Source of the DNA: Paenibacillus_AR mesotrionivorans
GTDB taxonomy: Bacteria; Bacillota; Bacilli; Paenibacillales; NBRC-103111
DNA length: 64,000 nucleotides
Assembly: GCF_046098205.1 (NCBI RefSeq)
Contig: NZ_JBJURJ010000023.1
Coordinates: 40,257 to 104,256, forward strand
Reading direction: 5' to 3'
Shown: positions 16,445 through 24,033 of the stretch, in pieces
How positions within the stretch are numbered: position 1 is the first letter of the stretch
Layout: each line of letters opens with the position of its first letter
Made by a program: the position numbers and the translations under genes
The notes under the pieces: generated by a model
Database searches by the model: none
What the model saw: only the letters and a program-made list of their open reading frames with translations
Told to the model about the DNA's origin: nothing

Positions 16445-17227
16445 TTATGATTTCACATGTTTTTGCATCTGCGAAATGGCCGATTTCTCCAGCCGCGATA
16501 CCTGGGCCTGTGAGATGCCGATTTCGTCCGCAACCTCCATCTGTGTTTTGCCCTCGAAAAAACGCATGGACAGGATCATTTTCTCCCGGTCATTCAGCTT
16601 GCGCATCCCTTCACGGAGAGCAATGCCTTCTATCCAGGAGATGTCCTTGTTCTTGTCGTCGCTAATCTGGTCCATCACATAGATGGGATCGCCGCCGTCG
16701 TGATAGATGGGCTCGAACAGGGAGACCGGGTCCTGAATGGCATCCAGCGCAAACACCACATCCTCCTTAGGCACGTTCAGGGCTTCCGATATTTCATAAA
16801 TGGTCGGCTCCCGCGAATTCTGGTTGGTCAAGCTGTCGCGGACCTGGAGCGCCTTGTAGGCGATATCCCGCAGGGAACGGGAAACCCGGATGGGGTTGTT
16901 GTCGCGCAGGTACCGGCGGATTTCCCCGATGATCATCGGCACCGCATAGGTGGAGAACTTCACATTCTGGCTTAAGTCAAAATTGTCGATGGCCTTCATC
17001 AGGCCGATGCAGCCTACTTGGAACAGATCATCCACAAACTCGCCTCTGTTGTTGAAGCGCTGGATGACGGACAGGACCAGCCTGAGGTTGCCGTTGACCA
17101 GCTTTTCCCGGGCCAGGCGGTTATTTTTCTCCTGCAGCTCGACGAATAATTCCCGCATTTCTGCGTTGGTAAGGACAGGCAGCTTGGATGTATCCACGCC
17201 GCATATCTCGACTTTATTTCGGGTCAT
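16445..17227 (-). CDS. sigG: RNA polymerase sigma-G factor (forespore)
   Basis: Late forespore sigma factor, 260 residues, the same length as B. subtilis SigG. The N-terminus MTRNKVEICGVDTSKLPVLTN is diagnostic. Region 2 is at about residues 45-115 (NLRLVLSVIQRFNNRGEFVDDLFQVGCIGLMKAIDNFDLS, then KFSTYAVPMIIGEIRRYLRD). Region 4 is near the C-terminus (KTQMEVADEIGISQAQVSRLEKSAI). Start chosen by GGGAGGT upstream. In Bacillus it directly follows sigE and precedes the ylm genes; here it is isolated between two inserted operons. Confidence 0.96.
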   Translation of the reverse strand: MTRNKVEICGVDTSKLPVLTNAEMRELFVELQEKNNRLAREKLVNGNLRLVLSVIQRFNNRGEFVDDLFQVGCIGLMKAIDNFDLSQNVKFSTYAVPMIIGEIRRYLRDNNPIRVSRSLRDIAYKALQVRDSLTNQNSREPTIYEISEALNVPKEDVVFALDAIQDPVSLFEPIYHDGGDPIYVMDQISDDKNKDISWIEGIALREGMRKLNDREKMILSMRFFEGKTQMEVADEIGISQAQVSRLEKSAISQMQKHVKS

Positions 17228-17324
17228 CGTGATTACCTCCCAAGGAGAAACATTACTGTTCATTATCTCCTGGGATGGGTTTTTTATGCGTATGCGGGAT
17301 TATAGCCTTTACATGGAGAGGGCC

Positions 17325-19109
17325 CTAAGCATACCACTGCGCCTGAGCGCGGTACATGTCGGCGTAAAGCCCGTTTTGGGCCATTAGCTGCTTATGCGAC
17401 CCGTCCTCAACAATTTTTCCGTTATCGAATACGAGAATGCGGTCCACAACAGCCGTTATACCCAGCCGGTGCGAAATAAGAATCGTGGTTTTATCTCCTG
17501 TTAAGGAGGCGAAATTCCTGTACAGCTGCGCCTCTGCAACCGGGTCAAGGGCGGATGTCGGTTCATCGAGGATCATGATTTTGGCACTCTGCCTATATGC
17601 GGCACGGGCTATAGATATTTTTTGCCATTGTCCCCCTGACAGGTTATTGGCCTTATGCGAAAACGAACCAACAAGTTCATTTAATCCTTCTTTTTGCTCC
17701 TCCACCACATCATGAACATTGATGCTCCGCAGAAGCTCCATAATCTCGGCTTCATCCGCTTTACGATGCTTGTCCGAAACCGTTATATTATCACGCAAGC
17801 TGGCTTCATAGTGGGCAAAATCCTGAAAAACGACGGATACCGCTTCTCTTGCCGCGGCAGGGTCTTCCGCAATGTTGATTCCTCCAACATGGATTTCGCC
17901 GGCCCTTGGATCAAACATTCCGCACATCAGGCTGATGAACGTTGATTTTCCACTTCCGTTTTCTCCTACCACTGCTATTTTTTCACCGTCTTGAATCTGA
18001 ACAGTGATGTTTTTCAGAACCTCTTTATCTGTATTGGGATAAGTAAAGGTAACATTATCAAAATGGATTGTCCCCGTTGATGGTTTTCCTTCAGAAGTGC
18101 TTTTATGCTCCCGTTCCAGCTCGTCCAGATAGAAAAACTCCTTCATGTAGGGAATATTCTGGGCAAGCACCATCGTTCCCACCAAAAAATCTCCCGTCAC
18201 CGATTGAAGCTGTCCGGACAAGGCAAATACGAGGGTAAACGCACCAAGGCCAATAGCGGGATTTCTATAAATCTCGTATGCCGCCAAAAGGAGAACAGCC
18301 AAATAAACGGCGCTTCTTAAAAAATCGGCTGCTGTGTTGAACTTAACATGCTTTGCCATGATGCTATTCTTTTTTCCTATGTATTCATCGGCAATGGCCC
18401 GCCAACGGGCTTTCAGGTAGTCGAACAAGGCGAAGTGGCGTATTTCCTGTAAACCATTCAGAGAATGGTCACCACCGCCAATCATGTGAAAATAGTGAAT
18501 AGCGAGTGCCCCTTCCTCCATCCATTTTGCCCTATACCGAAAGGTTTCCTCCTGCTGGAAATAAGCCAGCAGCGCTGCCGGAATACTTGTGACGAAGAGA
18601 ATCAGAACAATCAAAGGATTGATTTTCCATAAGGAAAAGGAAGCGGCCGCAAAGGCAGCTGCAAGCTGCAGTATAGTAACCATATTGCCGATACATTTCG
18701 CCATTTGATAGCCTGCATATTCTTCAATAAATGCCAACCTCTTTTGGAAATCATCGTGGTTTTCAATATATGAATACCGGACCTCACATTTGTGGCGGAT
18801 GATGGTCCCTTTAATAAACCGTTGGATTTTTATTTCGTCCATACCGTTTGTGTATTGCTGGATGTTCGTTATCAGTACCTGCGCAATATACAAACCAACA
18901 ACAGTGATAAAAGCAAACAATGCCGGGCCAGCATCACCTTTGGTCCCCATGAGCATTTGGAGGGAATCCGTCAGCGTTCTCAGCCTGTTGGCCAGAATGA
19001 CCGGCAGCAAAGCGGCGCCAAATCCAACGAGACTGATCATCATGGAATAAGGTCCTTTGATTTTCATACTAACGCCAAATGCTTTAAGCAAAATCCGCAA
19101 TTTGCCCAT
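17325..19109 (-). CDS. ABC exporter half-transporter (membrane plus ATPase domains), second of pair
   Basis: Type I ABC exporter subunit, 594 residues. Five to six hydrophobic segments fill residues 20-330. The C-terminal ATPase domain has Walker A GENGSGKST, signature LSGGQWQK, Walker B IMILDEPTSALDP with the catalytic Glu, and LISHR. The start MGKLRILLKA was chosen with GGAGGG eight bases upstream, overlapping the 3' end of the preceding ABC gene by 26 bases. The two subunits probably form a heterodimer; substrate unknown. They are controlled by the LytTR gene upstream, a pattern typical of peptide or bacteriocin export and immunity. Codon use looks AT-richer than in the dcw genes, suggesting transfer. 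Confidence 0.85.
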   Translation of the reverse strand: MGKLRILLKAFGVSMKIKGPYSMMISLVGFGAALLPVILANRLRTLTDSLQMLMGTKGDAGPALFAFITVVGLYIAQVLITNIQQYTNGMDEIKIQRFIKGTIIRHKCEVRYSYIENHDDFQKRLAFIEEYAGYQMAKCIGNMVTILQLAAAFAAASFSLWKINPLIVLILFVTSIPAALLAYFQQEETFRYRAKWMEEGALAIHYFHMIGGGDHSLNGLQEIRHFALFDYLKARWRAIADEYIGKKNSIMAKHVKFNTAADFLRSAVYLAVLLLAAYEIYRNPAIGLGAFTLVFALSGQLQSVTGDFLVGTMVLAQNIPYMKEFFYLDELEREHKSTSEGKPSTGTIHFDNVTFTYPNTDKEVLKNITVQIQDGEKIAVVGENGSGKSTFISLMCGMFDPRAGEIHVGGINIAEDPAAAREAVSVVFQDFAHYEASLRDNITVSDKHRKADEAEIMELLRSINVHDVVEEQKEGLNELVGSFSHKANNLSGGQWQKISIARAAYRQSAKIMILDEPTSALDPVAEAQLYRNFASLTGDKTTILISHRLGITAVVDRILVFDNGKIVEDGSHKQLMAQNGLYADMYRAQAQWYA

Positions 19110-20919
19110 CTGCTTCATCCCTCCCTTGTTCGTACCACTGGGCTTGCTCTCGGAAAAATCCGGCATAGATGCCGTTTGATAACATTAACTCCTCATGGGT
19201 CCCGCTCTCTGCCAGACGGCCGTGATTTAGAACGATGATGCGGTCCGCCAAGCGGGCAAAACCTACACGATGGCTGATCAAAATAGCGGTACGGCCCTCA
19301 ATCTTCTCCCGAATGGCATGAAATTGATTCATTTCTGCGATTGGATCCAAGGCTGCGGCCGGCTCGTCAAAAATCAGAATTTCTTTATCGCTCATGTGGG
19401 CGCGGGATACAGCCACACGCTGCTTTTCTCCACCGGAGAGCATCGCTCCATCCTTTACGACGTTACGTAACAACCATTGCTCCAGTCCCTTGGGGAAACG
19501 GGCGGGCAGTTTGTCCGCTCCTCCTTTTTGCATAGCCAGCATAATACGCTCTGTATTGCTGAGTTTTTTCAGGTCGCCAAACCCGACATTCTCACGAAGC
19601 GTGGCATGGAAAATATGAAAATCCTGAAAGAACATCCCAACCTTTTTTATAACCGCCCCTCGGGTTTTCGAGTCATAATGCTTCCCGTAAAAACTCAACC
19701 TTCCTTTTGTCGGAGTAAATAGTCCAATCAATACTTTCACCAGCGTGGTCTTGCCGCTTCCGTTTACACCTACCAGCGCAATGGTCTCGCCTTTTTTTAT
19801 TTCAAAGGAAAGGTCATGGAGAGCCTCGGTTTCATCATTATAGGAAAAGCAAATCCCTTCCGCCTTGAATGCGGTGCTGTCATCTGCCGGTACAAACCCC
19901 TCTTCCCAATCCTCCGCTGCTTGCGGAACAGATTCTACGAATTTGCGCTGAAGGTTAAGAAAGTACAGCCCGCGGTCCATTTCTTGAAAGCTTGAGGAAA
20001 GAATCTGTGTAACCTCACTGATGCTTTGCCCCATAGCGTAAAGCATCAGGAACACATCCACGGACATCCCGCCGTCGGCAACGCGGTATATACAATACCC
20101 CATCATACCTGTCATAAAAGCATAAAAACCAATACCGCTGATGAAGGCAACAAGCTGACGCACCCGCACATAACGCCTGTCGATAAGTTCGACTTTATCG
20201 TATGCCTTATTCCATTTCTCAATCGTTTCCTCCGTCAACCCATATACACGCAGCTCCTTGGCAACCCCCGGAGACATCGTGGAGCTTTGGTAGTAATTTG
20301 CAAGCCTGGAGGCTTCCGAATAGGGCCGGCCATCCCAACGCAGTTTATTGGCTGTTGAGAAATTCAAAAGCAATACAGCCGCAATGTAACCGGTGGAAAT
20401 AACAAAAATAACCCATGAGGTTTGAGCGGCGACCACAAGCAGGGAAACCGCACCGGCCAGTTTGGAAAGAAACAAACACCCTGAGCTCATGAAATCGGCC
20501 AAAGCGCCGCAGCGCCCCATTACTGACCAATGGTCATCGCGGTATTTCTTGTCCATAAGGGTTTTCATTTCGATCCGGCTAACCACATCCATCAGGTGTT
20601 CTTCAAGTCCAAAATAGTAGGAGTCGTACATAATAAAGTAAAGAAAATTGCCATTAATTCGTTTGGAAAGCCCTACGGCTGTCAAGACAATGCCTAATGC
20701 CGCAATGGATGGGACAATATCCTGAAAGCTTCCGCTTCCGCTAAGGAGAAACTCGGATAGAATCGATACTGCCTCCCGATTGTAATGAAGTGCCACAGCC
20801 GGTAAAACAGCCAGTACAATACTGAGTGTCCCCCAGAACAAAAACAGGCGCGCATCAATACGCAGAGCAAGCCGGATTGCCCAGGCTATTGTAAGAAAGT
20901 TTTCTTTTATTTTTTTCAT
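19084..20919 (-). CDS. ABC exporter half-transporter (membrane plus ATPase domains), first of pair
   Basis: Type I ABC exporter subunit, 611 residues. The membrane domain is in residues 20-320. The ATPase domain has Walker A GVNGSGKTTL, a Q-loop in GMFFQDFHIFHATLRENVGFG, signature MLSGGEKQR, Walker B ILIFDEPAAALDP and LISHR. No peptidase C39 domain is present, so it does not itself cleave leader peptides. Its start overlaps the LytTR regulator stop by four bases. The paired C-termini (REQAQWYEQ here, RAQAQWYA in the partner) suggest an old duplication. Substrate unknown. Confidence 0.85.
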   Translation of the reverse strand: MKKIKENFLTIAWAIRLALRIDARLFLFWGTLSIVLAVLPAVALHYNREAVSILSEFLLSGSGSFQDIVPSIAALGIVLTAVGLSKRINGNFLYFIMYDSYYFGLEEHLMDVVSRIEMKTLMDKKYRDDHWSVMGRCGALADFMSSGCLFLSKLAGAVSLLVVAAQTSWVIFVISTGYIAAVLLLNFSTANKLRWDGRPYSEASRLANYYQSSTMSPGVAKELRVYGLTEETIEKWNKAYDKVELIDRRYVRVRQLVAFISGIGFYAFMTGMMGYCIYRVADGGMSVDVFLMLYAMGQSISEVTQILSSSFQEMDRGLYFLNLQRKFVESVPQAAEDWEEGFVPADDSTAFKAEGICFSYNDETEALHDLSFEIKKGETIALVGVNGSGKTTLVKVLIGLFTPTKGRLSFYGKHYDSKTRGAVIKKVGMFFQDFHIFHATLRENVGFGDLKKLSNTERIMLAMQKGGADKLPARFPKGLEQWLLRNVVKDGAMLSGGEKQRVAVSRAHMSDKEILIFDEPAAALDPIAEMNQFHAIREKIEGRTAILISHRVGFARLADRIIVLNHGRLAESGTHEELMLSNGIYAGFFREQAQWYEQGRDEADGQIADFA

Positions 20920-21629
20920 ATCTCCAGCTCATCCTCCGCGTAAAATGCCTTTAATCTTTCAAGGACAGCTGGACGCCGCCCCCGGCTAACAGGTATGCGG
21001 GCAATCGGTGACAGCAGTAAGTCGTGATGTTCAAGCTTTTCAAAAAAAAGCAAATTGACTATGTATCCCGTGTGGCAGCGGACGAAGTAGGGCTCAAACA
21101 AAATCTGCTCGTGGTCTTTCATTCTTTTGTAGCTCAGTATCGAATCGGTTTCTGTGTAAATGCGGGTGTTATGCCCCTCCGTTTCGATGTAACGAATGGA
21201 TTTTGTATAAATTTTATAGATGCCGTTTGTATTGGTCTCAATAAAAAACCGGTTTTTTCCGCTGCGAATACGCACCTGCTCCGCCTCTTTTAAGAACCGG
21301 CTATACCGCAAAGGCTTAATCAGATAGTTATCTGCCTTTACCTCATAAGCCTCCAGAACGTGATTCAGTATAGTCGTCAGGAAGACGATACCGACCTTTG
21401 AATCGACTTCCCGAATACGCCGTGCAATTTCAATTCCATTCATTTTTGTAAAAGGGATCTCTAAAAAAATCAAATCCATCTCCAGCGGATAATGCTTCAA
21501 TAATTTTTCTCCACTGTCATAAGAGAGAACCTGAACATTAAGGCCTGTTTCACTCTTGTATCTTTTGATGAAATTGGATAGCAGGATGCGGACGGCCGTA
21601 TCGCCATCGCATATCCCAATGACCAGCAT
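20916..21629 (-). CDS. LytTR-family response regulator with Glu at the phospho-acceptor site
   Basis: AgrA/VirR-like transcription factor, 237 residues. The receiver domain covers 1-120, with Asp8, Asp10, Thr85 and Lys105 (ADNYLIKPL). At the position of the phosphorylated Asp the sequence is Glu57 (DLIFLEIPFTKMNG; codon GAG read directly). The LytTR DNA-binding domain covers about 130-230 (NRFFIETNTNGIYKIY, FVRCHTGYIVNL, RIPVSRGRR). No histidine kinase lies nearby. It is the first gene of the ABC exporter operon with its own promoter, so it may act constitutively or sense something other than phosphorylation. Confidence 0.88.
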   Translation of the reverse strand: MLVIGICDGDTAVRILLSNFIKRYKSETGLNVQVLSYDSGEKLLKHYPLEMDLIFLEIPFTKMNGIEIARRIREVDSKVGIVFLTTILNHVLEAYEVKADNYLIKPLRYSRFLKEAEQVRIRSGKNRFFIETNTNGIYKIYTKSIRYIETEGHNTRIYTETDSILSYKRMKDHEQILFEPYFVRCHTGYIVNLLFFEKLEHHDLLLSPIARIPVSRGRRPAVLERLKAFYAEDELEI

Positions 21630-21669
21630 TGTAGTTCACCTCCTGGAGGGTTCAAACAAACCCTAGCAA

Positions 21670-21698
21670 ATTATAGCAACCCCGATTTGATTTACCAA
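21670..21698 (-). promoter_or_regulatory. sigma-A promoter of the LytTR / ABC exporter operon
   Basis: The minus strand shows -35 TTGGTA (21693-21698), a 17-base spacer and a perfect -10 TATAAT (21670-21675), about 40 bases before the regulator start. Confidence 0.7.
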
Positions 21699-21714
21699 TA
21701 GAGAATCGATAACT

Positions 21715-21747
21715 TGCATCTCGCGGTGCATATTTTGCAGATGTGCA
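21715..21747. promoter_or_regulatory. repeat-rich operator candidate upstream of the LytTR operon
   Basis: The sequence contains four TGCA cores (TGCATCT, GTGCATA, TTGCAGA, TGTGCA) in about 33 bases, with GCATCT and AGATGTGC inverted around the middle. It lies 16 bases upstream of the -35, where LytTR regulators usually bind. Confidence 0.4.
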
Positions 21748-21773
21748 TAGAGCCCTGTTCAGTGGCGGCGCCG

Positions 21774-21958
21774 CTAACGAATCTCACAAGCCTTATTTCG
21801 CGGAAAAGGTGGAGGTTGGAAATGTAACGAATCTGAGCCACGCTATTGCAAACACATTGGCTTTTTTCAGCATCTTTTAGACGGAATAAGGCGTATCACA
21901 TTCGTTACAACTGGAAAACGGGCCAAACGGGTGAAATGGCGTTGCTGAGATTCGTTAG
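21774..21958. repeat. 185-base four-arm repeat element, copy 1
   Basis: Four degenerate arms: CTAACGAATCTCA at 21774 and GTAACGAATCTGA at 21824 in one direction, then TCACATTCGTTAC ending 21908 and TGAGATTCGTTAG ending 21958 inverted. Arms repeat every 50 bases, and the outermost form a terminal inverted repeat. Copy 2 lies between murB and murG. The element contains no gene. Confidence 0.75.
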
Positions 21959-22010
21959 AAAAGTCAGCTGCTGCATTCGCCGTTTTCTCCGTTTCCCGAT
22001 CTCCGCATAT

Positions 22011-22054
22011 AAAAAAACGCCCGGGCCGGCGCATATGCGCATCAGCCCGGACGG
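22011..22054 (-). terminator. terminator of sigE
   Basis: On the minus strand CGTCCGGGC pairs with GCCCGGGCG around an inner GCGCATATGCGC dyad, followed by seven U. Confidence 0.9.
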
Positions 22055-22116
22055 GGTTGCCTTGTCCGTGTGTGTTTTTATTCGTTTGTTGCCATTTGTT
22101 TGTTGTCCTTCCGGTT

Positions 22117-22839
22117 TCACACCATCTTGTTGAATTCCTTGCGCAGCCGCTTGATGATCCGCTTCTCCAGCCGGGAGATGTAGGATTGGGAGATGCCCAG
22201 CATGTCGGCTACATCCTTCTGGGTTTTCTCCTCCCCGTCCGTCAGTCCGAAGCGCAGCTCCATGATGGTCCTCTCCCGCTCCGTCAGCTTATCCAGCGCC
22301 TTATGCAGCAGCTTCCGGTCCACCTGCTCCTCGATATTGCGGTAGATGGTATCATTCTCCGTACCGAGTACGTCCGACAGCAGCAGCTCGTTGCCGTCCC
22401 AATCGATGTTCAGAGGTTCGTCGAAGGAAACCTCCGACCGGATTTTACTGTTGCGCCGCAGATACATCAGAATCTCATTCTCGATGCACCGTGAGGCGTA
22501 AGTGGCCAGCTTGATCTTCTTCTCCGGGTCAAAGGTGTTGACCGCCTTGATCAAGCCGATGGCGCCGATGGAAACCAGGTCCTCAATATTGATTCCGGTG
22601 TTCTCAAACTTCCGGGCTATGTAAACCACCAGCCGGAGGTTCCGCTCAATGAGCATCGCACGGACTGCGGCATCTCCCGATGATAGGCGGGACAGGAGAA
22701 ATTCCTCCTCCTCCCGGGTCAAAGGCGGCGGCAGGGCTTCGCTTCCTCCGATGTAATAGATTTCGTCGCTTTTTTTGCCCAGCAGAATGAGAAATTTGTA
22801 GTAGTACAGTTGCAGCATCAGCCGCCATTTTGCTTGCAT
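22117..22839 (-). CDS. sigE: RNA polymerase sigma-E factor precursor (mother cell)
   Basis: Early mother-cell sigma factor, made as inactive pro-sigma-E and cleaved by SpoIIGA. Length is 240 residues. The pro-sequence and cleavage region SDEIYYIGGSEALPPPL matches Bacillus. Region 2 covers about 60-130 (NLRLVVYIARKFENTGINIEDLVSIGAIGLIKAVNTFDPEKKIKLATYASRCIENEIL, read in pieces), and region 4 is at the C-terminus (KTQKDVADMLGISQSYISRLEKRI). AGGAGG precedes the start. It follows spoIIGA by 25 bases in one operon. Confidence 0.97.
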   Translation of the reverse strand: MQAKWRLMLQLYYYKFLILLGKKSDEIYYIGGSEALPPPLTREEEEFLLSRLSSGDAAVRAMLIERNLRLVVYIARKFENTGINIEDLVSIGAIGLIKAVNTFDPEKKIKLATYASRCIENEILMYLRRNSKIRSEVSFDEPLNIDWDGNELLLSDVLGTENDTIYRNIEEQVDRKLLHKALDKLTERERTIMELRFGLTDGEEKTQKDVADMLGISQSYISRLEKRIIKRLRKEFNKMV

Positions 22840-22864
22840 GTAGCGTACCTCCTGTTGATACTAA

Positions 22865-23764
22865 TTAATCCGACAGCAGCATAGGATGGATTATGGCCTG
22901 GTAAGAGCCGTCCGCACTTAACTGGCCCCCGTCGAAGCCGATCAGCACCTTCCCGGTTTCCCAATCCCGTCCCCCGTAATGGAGCTGCACCTTATCCGGC
23001 CGGATGGCCAGCATAAATTGGGTAGACCGGTTGACTCCCCGGTACGGCACGATGCGCAGTCGGTCCTGCCAAGCAAATTCCTCTTCCCCCATTGCCGCCA
23101 CAATGGATTCGGCATCCTGGGTCTGCAGCCGTTTCAGCCATTCCTTGGGCAATACATCTTTCCACAGCCTGGCTTCAGCGATCATAACCGGGGTTTTGGT
23201 CAAGGGATCGTACAGCTGGTTGCCGGTATCCACCAATCCGATGCAGGACAGCCGATGGCCTTTGATTTCCACCTCCACCGACGCCATCTGTTGGGCAGCC
23301 GCCTCCTGTTTTTTGGACCCGCGGAAAACCCGCATGTACAGCCAAATCAAGAACACAAAGCATAGTCCGATAAAACCGTATCCTGCCGTCCACTCATACA
23401 CGCCGGTAAATACCGCCTCCAGCACGTCCTTCGGCGGCAGAAAAAAATAATACAGCCCATAAATACCCCCGGCGGTTACAAAAGCCGTCACATAAAAGGC
23501 GGCCACATTGCGGGCCAGGGCCTGCCACCCTTTGTACCCGAAGGAGATCAGCACCATCAGCACCGACACCAGAAACTTAATGCTAAACGCCAGCAAAAAC
23601 GACCATTGGGGAAACAAAAGAAGCACCACATACACAGAGCCGAAGGCGGCGGCCGCGGCAATACGCCAGAGCTTAATCCTGCATTTCCTTGTCCACGCTG
23701 TAGCCAGGAGCAAGACGCCATCCGTCAAAAAATTGACCAGGAATATCAGGTCCGCATAAATCAC
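22865..23764 (-). CDS. spoIIGA: pro-sigma-E processing protease SpoIIGA
   Basis: Membrane-anchored aspartic protease that activates sigma-E at the sporulation septum. Length is 299 residues. Five hydrophobic segments fill residues 1-145. The soluble domain carries the catalytic Asp179 in LVDTGNQLYDPLTKTPV. The start is GTG, with GGAG seven bases upstream. The gene has a recognisable spoIIG promoter about 100 bases upstream, separated from the ftsZ terminator. Confidence 0.95.
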   Translation of the reverse strand: MIYADLIFLVNFLTDGVLLLATAWTRKCRIKLWRIAAAAAFGSVYVVLLLFPQWSFLLAFSIKFLVSVLMVLISFGYKGWQALARNVAAFYVTAFVTAGGIYGLYYFFLPPKDVLEAVFTGVYEWTAGYGFIGLCFVFLIWLYMRVFRGSKKQEAAAQQMASVEVEIKGHRLSCIGLVDTGNQLYDPLTKTPVMIAEARLWKDVLPKEWLKRLQTQDAESIVAAMGEEEFAWQDRLRIVPYRGVNRSTQFMLAIRPDKVQLHYGGRDWETGKVLIGFDGGQLSADGSYQAIIHPMLLSD

Positions 23765-23861
23765 GCCGACGCTCCACGCCCCTTCCCTACCTCCGCTTCA
23801 CCGTGGAACCGTAAAACGGGACAAGCCGAACGGGGCACCATGGACGATAAGCTTGAACTTA

Positions 23862-23928
23862 AGTATAAGCCCTCTTTTGCTCATTGTCTGTCTAACCCTG
23901 CTGCCCGACCCGCTGTTTTTTTGTCGAA
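23862..23928 (-). promoter_or_regulatory. spoIIG promoter with Spo0A boxes and long spacer
   Basis: The minus strand shows -10 TATACT (23862-23867) and -35 TAGACA (23889-23894) separated by 21 bases, matching the over-long spacing known for the B. subtilis spoIIG promoter. A perfect 0A box lies upstream (TTTGTCGAA on plus, 23920-23928), and a second 0A-like TTAGACA overlaps the -35 (23889-23895). This is the classical plan for Spo0A-activated sigma-A transcription. Confidence 0.82.
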
Positions 23929-23973
23929 ACCCCAAGGGCTTTGCTGGGGGGTGAAGCTTCAATAATAAAGCGC

Positions 23974-24004
23974 AAAAAACCCTTTGCCGTGGATGGCAAA
24001 GGGT
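23974..24004 (-). terminator. terminator of ftsZ
   Basis: On the minus strand ACCCTTTGCC pairs with GGCAAAGGGT, followed by TTTTT, 30 bases after the ftsZ stop. It ends the dcw transcript. Confidence 0.93.
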
Positions 24005-24033
24005 CATTGTGGCGGTTATGCGGTTATTCCCGG

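Noticed and set aside
17228..17324. Sigma-F/sigma-G type promoter upstream of sigG
   Set aside because: GCATA boxes are present, but no convincing -10 lies at the right distance.
21774..21958. CRISPR-like array
   Set aside because: Repeats are few, degenerate and in both orientations, with no cas genes; better explained as a dyad element.
21846..22133. Possible small protein or precursor peptide near the LytTR operon
   Set aside because: The frame crosses the four-arm repeat and the sigE terminator, has no ribosome site and no leader-like features.
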